64,000 nucleotides of DNA, from positions 150,648 through 214,647 of the forward strand of contig JAACJM010000141.1 in the NCBI GenBank assembly GCA_013368315.1, given 5' to 3'. This document shows, piece after piece, positions 58,329 to 64,000 of the stretch (the stretch's first letter is position 1; every line of letters starts with the position of its first letter). The notes under the pieces are model-generated. The model was given only the letters and a program-made list of their open reading frames with translations, did not search any database and was not told the DNA's origin. Source of the stretch: Tetrapyrgos nigripes (taxonomy: Eukaryota > Basidiomycota > Agaricomycetes > Agaricales > Campanellaceae). A program made the translations under genes and the position numbers.

Positions 58329-60982
58329 TTGCATATCTAGGTGCACCATCATGGTATATAACTTTTGCTCCTTCAGACACAACTCATCCACTCTGCCTAT
58401 ATTATGCAGGTACAGATGAAAAGTTTCAGCCATGTCTTAATTTACCAGATGATGATAGGACCCGACAGGTAATCAGAAATCCAGTTTCTGGGGCTAAGTT
58501 CTTTGATTTTATGGTGAGAATGTTTATAAAGCATATTTTAGGTGTTGACAGTGATCATGACGGTCTTTTTGGGGAGACAAGTGCATATTATGGTACTGTA
58601 GAACAGCAAGGTAGACTGACACTTCACTTGCACATGCTTCTTTGGATTGCCTTTTCCAAATCTCCTCAAGAAATAAGAGATGCAATCCTAGATCCAAATA
58701 GTGACTTTCAAAAGAGAATTGTTGAATATCTTGAAGGTGCACATACTGGTAATTTCATGACAGGAAATCAAGAAAGTATTGAAGAAAATATCAGGATCAG
58801 AGCCCAATCAGAAGATTATGTTAATCCACTTTATACACTTCCTGCAGAGCCACCAGAACCAGTCAACCATAAATGCAGTATCAAGGAAAGCTGTGATACT
58901 TGCTTATCTACTGAACAATGGTGGAATGATTATAAAGATGAAGTGGATGACATTGTTTCTCGTACTCACATCCATAAATGCAAGTCAACTATGGGAAAGG
59001 ATGGCAGGCGTAAAAAGAACAAGGATTATTTTGGCTGTCTTGACAATAAATATGGTACATGTAGTGCAAGATTTCCACGTCAATTTGTAGAGACAACTCA
59101 GGTTGACCCGGAGACAGGTTACTTAAGGATGCAGAAACATGAGCCTTGGATTAATACTTATAACCCTACAATGACTTATTTACTCAAATGTAACTTGGAT
59201 GTGACTTTGTTATTGTCTGGAACTGCAATCAAAGCTGTTGTATACTATGTGACCAATTATATCACAAAATGGAGTTTGAACACTCATGTAATATTTGATG
59301 TCATAAAGTCAGTGCTTGAAAGAAATTCTGAAATGTTAAATGGACCATTAAGTAGGCAAGAGAAAGTAAGAAAATTAGTAACACAGATGGTAAATTTATT
59401 ATCTGTAAAAATGGAATTAGGAGCTCCAATGATTTGCATGTATCTATTAGACAACCCAGATCACTATACTAGCCATAAGTTCAAATCTTTTTACTGGAAA
59501 AACTATGTAAATGAGGTTCAAAAATCCTGGACCATTTCTGATGAGAACTCACCTTCTACTAAAGATAAAGTAATTCTTTTAAGGAAGCGTAATGGTGTAG
59601 TTGCAATCTCACAAGTTTATGATTATATATACCGCCCCACACATCTTGAAAAAATGTGTCTGTATGATTGGGTACAGTTATGTGAAAGAGTCAAAGTCTC
59701 TACCAAGAAAGATGTCTGTGATAGTGAGGATTCAGACTCCGATGCAGGTTTGGAATCTGATAATGAACACAGCACACATGAATATCCCCAAGGCCCAAAG
59801 CCAGTTTCAAAGGAAAAATTGGCAAGAAATGTATTTCCGTTTGTTCATGGCCATCCTCTTGCTGACTCACATGCATTAAAGGTTGTATCAGATGATAAGC
59901 GTCTTGTTCCAAACTTTATTGGGGGTACATTACCTAGAGCTGATAAAGGAAACCGTGAATATTACTGTACTGTAATGCTAACACTATTTAAGCCCTGGAG
60001 AGCCGGTGAACAGGTAAAGAATAAAGATCAGACTTGGGATAATGCATTTGATAGTTTTCAATTCACACCTCAGCAGAAGCAGATACTCAAGAATTTTCAA
60101 GTTTGTTATGAGTGCTTGGATTCCAGAGATGACTACAATGCACAGAGAAGAGCAATGAGTGAGAATACACAGGATTCCTATCTTCCAGAGTATGACGATG
60201 GCATTGACTCTGATTTACTTAACACATTAGCTGATCCACTTAATGGAGAGTCTGGACCATTTGAAAGGCGAAGGCAGGATGAGATGGATGAAATGAAGCA
60301 GCTTTTGGTGGATATGGGCTGGACTGACACTTTGCATGACCGAAAATCACTGATACCTTCAGCATGTCACCCACAAATTGATAAAAGTGCACATGGCTGG
60401 AAACTTCAAATCAACAAAATGAGGCAGGATATACTTGATAAAAGACATAGATCAGGTGCAGACCAGAATTCTCATAATAAATTTAGAAACCCATTTCCTG
60501 AACAAGTAGAAATACTAGATAAAACTGTATTTGAGCAAAGGACAAGACAAGGCCATACTCAGAATCTGATTGATCAGATAGCAAATGAATTTCAATTCCA
60601 GGATAATGCAGAGCAAGAGAGAGCATTCAGAATCATTGCAAATCATGCAGTCAGCCCCTGTCCTGAGCAGTTAAAGATGTATATAGGTGGAATGGGTGGC
60701 ACTGGTAAATCAACTGTATTGCGTGCTCTGCGCAAGTTCTTTGCAGAGAGAAAAGAGTCACACCGTATGCTAGTTGTTGCACCAACTGGAAATGCAGCTG
60801 CACTACTAGCAGGATCAACGTATCATTATATGTTTGGTATCAACTCAAAATCAGAAGGAGAGAATCATTCAACATCTATTCCACAGATCTGTTCACGATT
60901 GGAAGGTGTCAACTATATATTTCTTGATGAAGTTTCAATGTTGTCTTGTAAAGATATGTACAAGAGATCAGTGCAAAATTAG
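58325..60982 (+). pseudogene. Helitron Rep domain and N-terminal half of the PIF1 helicase
   Basis: Opens with LIAYLGAPSWYITFAPSD. The Rep metal-binding block is QGRLTLHLHMLLW (near codon 100), and the tyrosine block is VVYYVTNYITKW (near codons 306-314), giving the HUH and paired-Tyr elements needed to nick and join DNA in rolling-circle transposition. A linker with acidic stretches follows. The helicase begins near codon 788 with the Walker A box GGMGGTGKST, then VVAPTGNAAALLAGSTYH and the Walker B box YIFLDEVSML. The frame ends at TAG 60980-60982 after an AG duplication (ATGTACAAGAGATCAG); the helicase continues in the next frame. Confidence 0.85.
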
Positions 60983-60996
60983 CCCTGGCGTTAAGC

Positions 60997-63309
60997 ATGC
61001 CTCATCTCCCTTTCGGAGGAATGAATATGATTTTTGCTGGAGATTTTGGTCAGCTTCCCCCTGCTATAGGTGGTGAAAGTGTGGCATTATACAGTCATTC
61101 CATTGGACAATCACCAAAGTCAAGATCAGATCAGGAAAATGCTATAGGCCAGCATCTCTGGCATCAAGTAACTACAGTTGTAATGCTTAGAAAAAATATG
61201 AGACAAACTGAAACATCAGAAAATGATGATAATTATCGAAAGGCTCTGGAGAATATGCGGTATAGGTCATGCACTTCAAAAGACATTGCCTTTTTGCGAA
61301 CACTGATATCAAACCCTTATGAGCCTGCCAGGTCACTTAGAAATGAAAATTTTCGTAATACTCCTATTATTCTTACTTATAATAAACATAAAGATGTAGC
61401 TAATAAGCTTGGAACAGAACGCTTTGCTGCCGAAACAGGACAAACATTGATGTCTTTCTATTCAGAAGATGAGCAGGTTGTTCTGGAAGATATTCCAGAA
61501 AATGAGAAACAGCATAGAAAAAGACGTAAATCAAAGAGATTCAAAGTCAATAATAAAGTTCAACATGAACTATGGACTCAACCACACTCTTATAATGATA
61601 GACAAATTCCTGGTAGACTTGATATATGTCTAGGAATGCCTGTTATGATTAGATATAATAGTGCCACTGAACTCTGTATCACTAAGGGACAGGAAGGCCA
61701 TGTCCATGGCTGGAAAGCAAAAATAGGCAAGCATGGTAAGCCTGTTCTAGATGTTCTTTTTATTAAACTACATAATCCCCCTAAACCTCCATCTCCAATT
61801 CAATTTGAAGGTCTTCCTGAAAATGTAGTACCTATAGTGCGAAATACTGTCCGAATTGAATGCAAACTTCCAGATGATTCCCAAATTGCAATATCCCGTA
61901 CTCAAGTTGAAGTACTTCCCAATTTCGCTATGACAGATTTTGCATCTCAAGGCAAAACAAGAGATTGGAATGTGGTTGACATTAATAATAGCAGAGATTT
62001 CAGAGCTATATACACTGCATTGTCACGCAGCTCCTGTGCTGACCAAACATTAATCCTTCAAGGATTTAATGGAAGTCTTCTTACAGGAGGCCTGAAGAAT
62101 AAAGGTGGATATAGACAGGAATTGAGAGAGCTGGAAATACTGGATGAACTGAGTAAACTCAAGCATTTAGGTCTATTACCACCGTCAGTCTCAGGTGATC
62201 GGCGTTCAGTTCTGATTAAATCTTTCCGCACACTCAAAGGTCAAAACTTTGTACCTGCTTTTGCACACAAATCTATTCTGTGGAACGATAATGATCCCTT
62301 AGCTGAGACCTTCGACTCTAGAGAAACATGGCATATCATTGATGATAAAGAAGATCAACAGAAGAAATCCACACAACCGAAAGGTGATTTTAAACCAGCA
62401 CTAGGAGCTGCAACTAATGTCCCATCAACTTCAAGTCTCAAAAGAAAGAGTAGCTCAGAAAAAATAAATCAAGATGTTCCTCTAAAGAGGCATAAAGCTG
62501 ATAGCAACACTTCTACTGAATTTACACCACTGCTTCCTTTCTTAAGCTGGTCCAACAATAGCTGTGCCTATGATTCTGCTATAATGTTACTTCATTATTT
62601 ACACTCTAATTATCCAGAAAAATTTCAAACAGAAGCATCTCATTTTATCCAAATACTCTCCACAGAATTGACTAGTGCCTTTCAGTCTAATGTTGTTGAC
62701 CTTGCACGTACCAGAGAAAGCTTAAGACTCGGTCTACATCACATTGATTCTAATGCCTTTCCGTATGGTGAGTATGCAGATGCCGGCAAAGTTCTACTTG
62801 AACTGACTCAATCAGATATGCCCTTTTCTAAACGAAGAGTTGTATGCAATAATGAGCATGTTTTCAAGCCATGGAAAGATAGAAAAAATATGGTTTTATA
62901 CACTTCAACACAAGCATATCATTCTACTCAGGAATGGCTGGACAATTACATTCAGCCTTTTGGATGGAAATGTCAGACCTGTCACACTGATCTTCAGACA
63001 ATTGTTGAATTCATCAGATTTCCAGAATTTTTCTTACTTTATATTCCAATAAATGTCTCAACACAGATTGATAAGTTTGTTAATCTCACAGTAAATCAGC
63101 AGCAAAGACCCTATCATCTGAGAGCAGTTATCTATTTTGGGGATGGCCATTTTATTCTCAGAACATTTAATGATGAAGGAGATTACATCTATGATGGTAT
63201 GAAGAATGGCTTACCTCAAAAAGTTGGCACTCCAATTGGTGAGAATGACACAATAGCAGATTATGAAGGTAAAAAAGCAGCAACATTGCTTTATATTAAG
63301 TATGGCTGA
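60997..63309 (+). pseudogene. Helitron helicase C-terminal half with fused ubiquitin-protease-like domain
   Basis: The first 390 codons complete the PIF1 helicase: GGMNMIFAGDFGQLPPAIGG, LRKNMRQ, GRLDICLGMPVMIRYN, then YTALSRSS and LILQGF. A low-complexity linker with basic motifs follows. From about codon 510 a cysteine protease fold appears: LSWSNNSCAYDSAIMLLHYL (Cys523), a zinc-ribbon-like WKCQTCHTD (659 and 662), LRAVIYFGDGHFILR (His718) and YIYDGMKNG (Asp733). This is the USP/C19 order, and it resembles the module in the 25-30 kb transposase (NNCCWLD, AHFRC, SYDGMEN). Proposed use: removing ubiquitin or a ubiquitin-like tag from the element's own proteins or from host factors. Confidence 0.75.
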
Positions 63310-63315
63310 AACCTT

Positions 63316-63357
63316 GGGCCTCGTTACTGCCACGCGAAGCGGTGGCCCACATCCCCT
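63316..63357 (+). repeat. Dispersed repeat tail, copy R6
   Basis: GGGCCTCGTTACTGCCACGC, GAAGCGGTGGCCC, then ACATCCCC: the hairpin tail seen in R1, R2 and R4, only 7 nt after the Helitron stop codon. It may be part of the Helitron 3' end, which normally carries a hairpin. Confidence 0.5.
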
Positions 63358-64000
63358 TCATTTATGTACATACGCCTACATACATACCCATGATTATTCT
63401 AGTCTGCAGGCGGGTTTGGTTGGGCACGGATTAGGGCATGGACATAAATATATGGACTAACGAACTATGACGAAACACTCTATGCCCCAGCATCGTCTTC
63501 AATCAGAGGTAGGCTACAGGGCCCAGGGGCATCAGGTTGTGGGGTTCATCTGAGCGAGATAAGAGCTCGGGAAGGGTAACCAAAACACTGTTTACCATTG
63601 ACAGCTGCGGGCAGTGGGCAGGCAAGAAAGAATAAAAATGTATCAGTTGGCACTAGTATGCATACGCAAACTAAGATGAAAGTTACTCACCTATTAACCT
63701 CCCTTTCTTATGCATCTCTTACACTCCTACTTCTTCAGCCCATACCTCTCCATCTCCGAGTCTTCGCTCCCATAGCACGTCTGTCCTTGTCAGCTGTGCT
63801 GCAAACTTGGTATTACCAATGAAAAAAGTCTTCCATGAATACAGGTGTCCATTGTTGTTCATGGGTGGAAGCAGAAAAAAGAGTAAAGTGGACAAGGAGT
63901 GGATGGCTAAGAGTTGTGCTGGCGGTTTGGGCAGTTTGATGACACGTCAGCGTGTCAGCGTTGGAGTTACAATTACGGACGAGTTTTCATCGAACAACCC
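63358..64000. other. Right-end stretch
   Basis: Short open frames only; nothing recognised. Confidence 0.4.

Larger units (their letters stand above)
56008..63309 (+). mobile_element. Helitron with three small frameshifts
   Basis: One long coding track in four open frames: 56008-57111, 57099-58328, 58325-60982 and 60997-63309. It gives a conserved Helitron N-terminal region, a Rep (HUH-type) nickase, a PIF1-family helicase and a C-terminal cysteine protease. The breaks are small: one base lost near 57096, one A lost in the A run near 58300, and an extra AG near 60964. No internal nonsense mutation and no intron is seen. A 5' TC and a 3' hairpin-CTRR end were not located with certainty. The intact reading between breaks suggests a fairly recent copy. 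Confidence 0.85.

Overview
The window is nuclear DNA of a filamentous basidiomycete, most likely an agaricomycete. Genes are split by very short introns (about 48-65 nt, GT-AG) and encode typical fungal families: a G1 glutamic peptidase, a CFEM protein, Zn2Cys6 regulators, an F-box protein and a small secreted cysteine-rich protein. They sit among many mobile elements. Assignments rest on reading motifs and splice sites by eye; no database search was run.

Layout. 0-5.5 kb: an intact G1 (eqolisin-type) peptidase gene, a decayed paralogue and a stray last exon, tied together by a 280-bp inverted repeat, followed by a hAT-type MITE with a perfect 8-bp target duplication. 5.9-23 kb is the gene-rich part: an RWD/DUF1115 protein, an HMG-box regulator, two tandem paralogous Zn2Cys6 transcription factors (the second frameshifted near its C-terminus), a CFEM GPI-anchored protein on the minus strand and an F-box protein. 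7.2-10.0 kb is gene-free.

23-64 kb is dominated by transposable elements. 25.0-30.6 kb holds a decayed transposase gene with a GCM/WRKY-type zinc finger. It reads through one splice junction into a ubiquitin-protease-like cysteine protease, then a PHD finger. 43.8-45.8 kb is a DIRS-like reverse transcriptase/RNase H with one stop. 46.3-50.3 kb is a Crypton-type tyrosine recombinase (SAP, Ndc10-like core, GCR1_C tail) with one stop. 56.0-63.3 kb is a Helitron (Rep plus PIF1 helicase) broken only by three small frameshifts, whose C-terminus carries a second ubiquitin-protease-like domain. Between these lie foldback elements and MITEs (34.9, 36.2, 37.0-38.2, 50.7, 53.3-54.1 kb), a minisatellite (50.5-51.25 kb) and a dispersed repeat with a tRNA-like head (23.3, 31.6, 38.3, 42.2, 54.7, 63.3 kb). 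Host genes in this half are a 568-residue membrane protein (32.5-34.2 kb) and a small secreted protein (41.2 kb), plus fragments.

Most interesting: two unrelated transposon classes, a cut-and-paste type and a rolling-circle type, each carry a similar C-terminal cysteine protease. The six nonsense codons in the first of them can all be explained by C-to-T change (CGA to TGA, CAA to TAA, CAG to TAG). The two transcription-factor paralogues share a 6-nt microexon inside the zinc cluster and a GC-AG intron.
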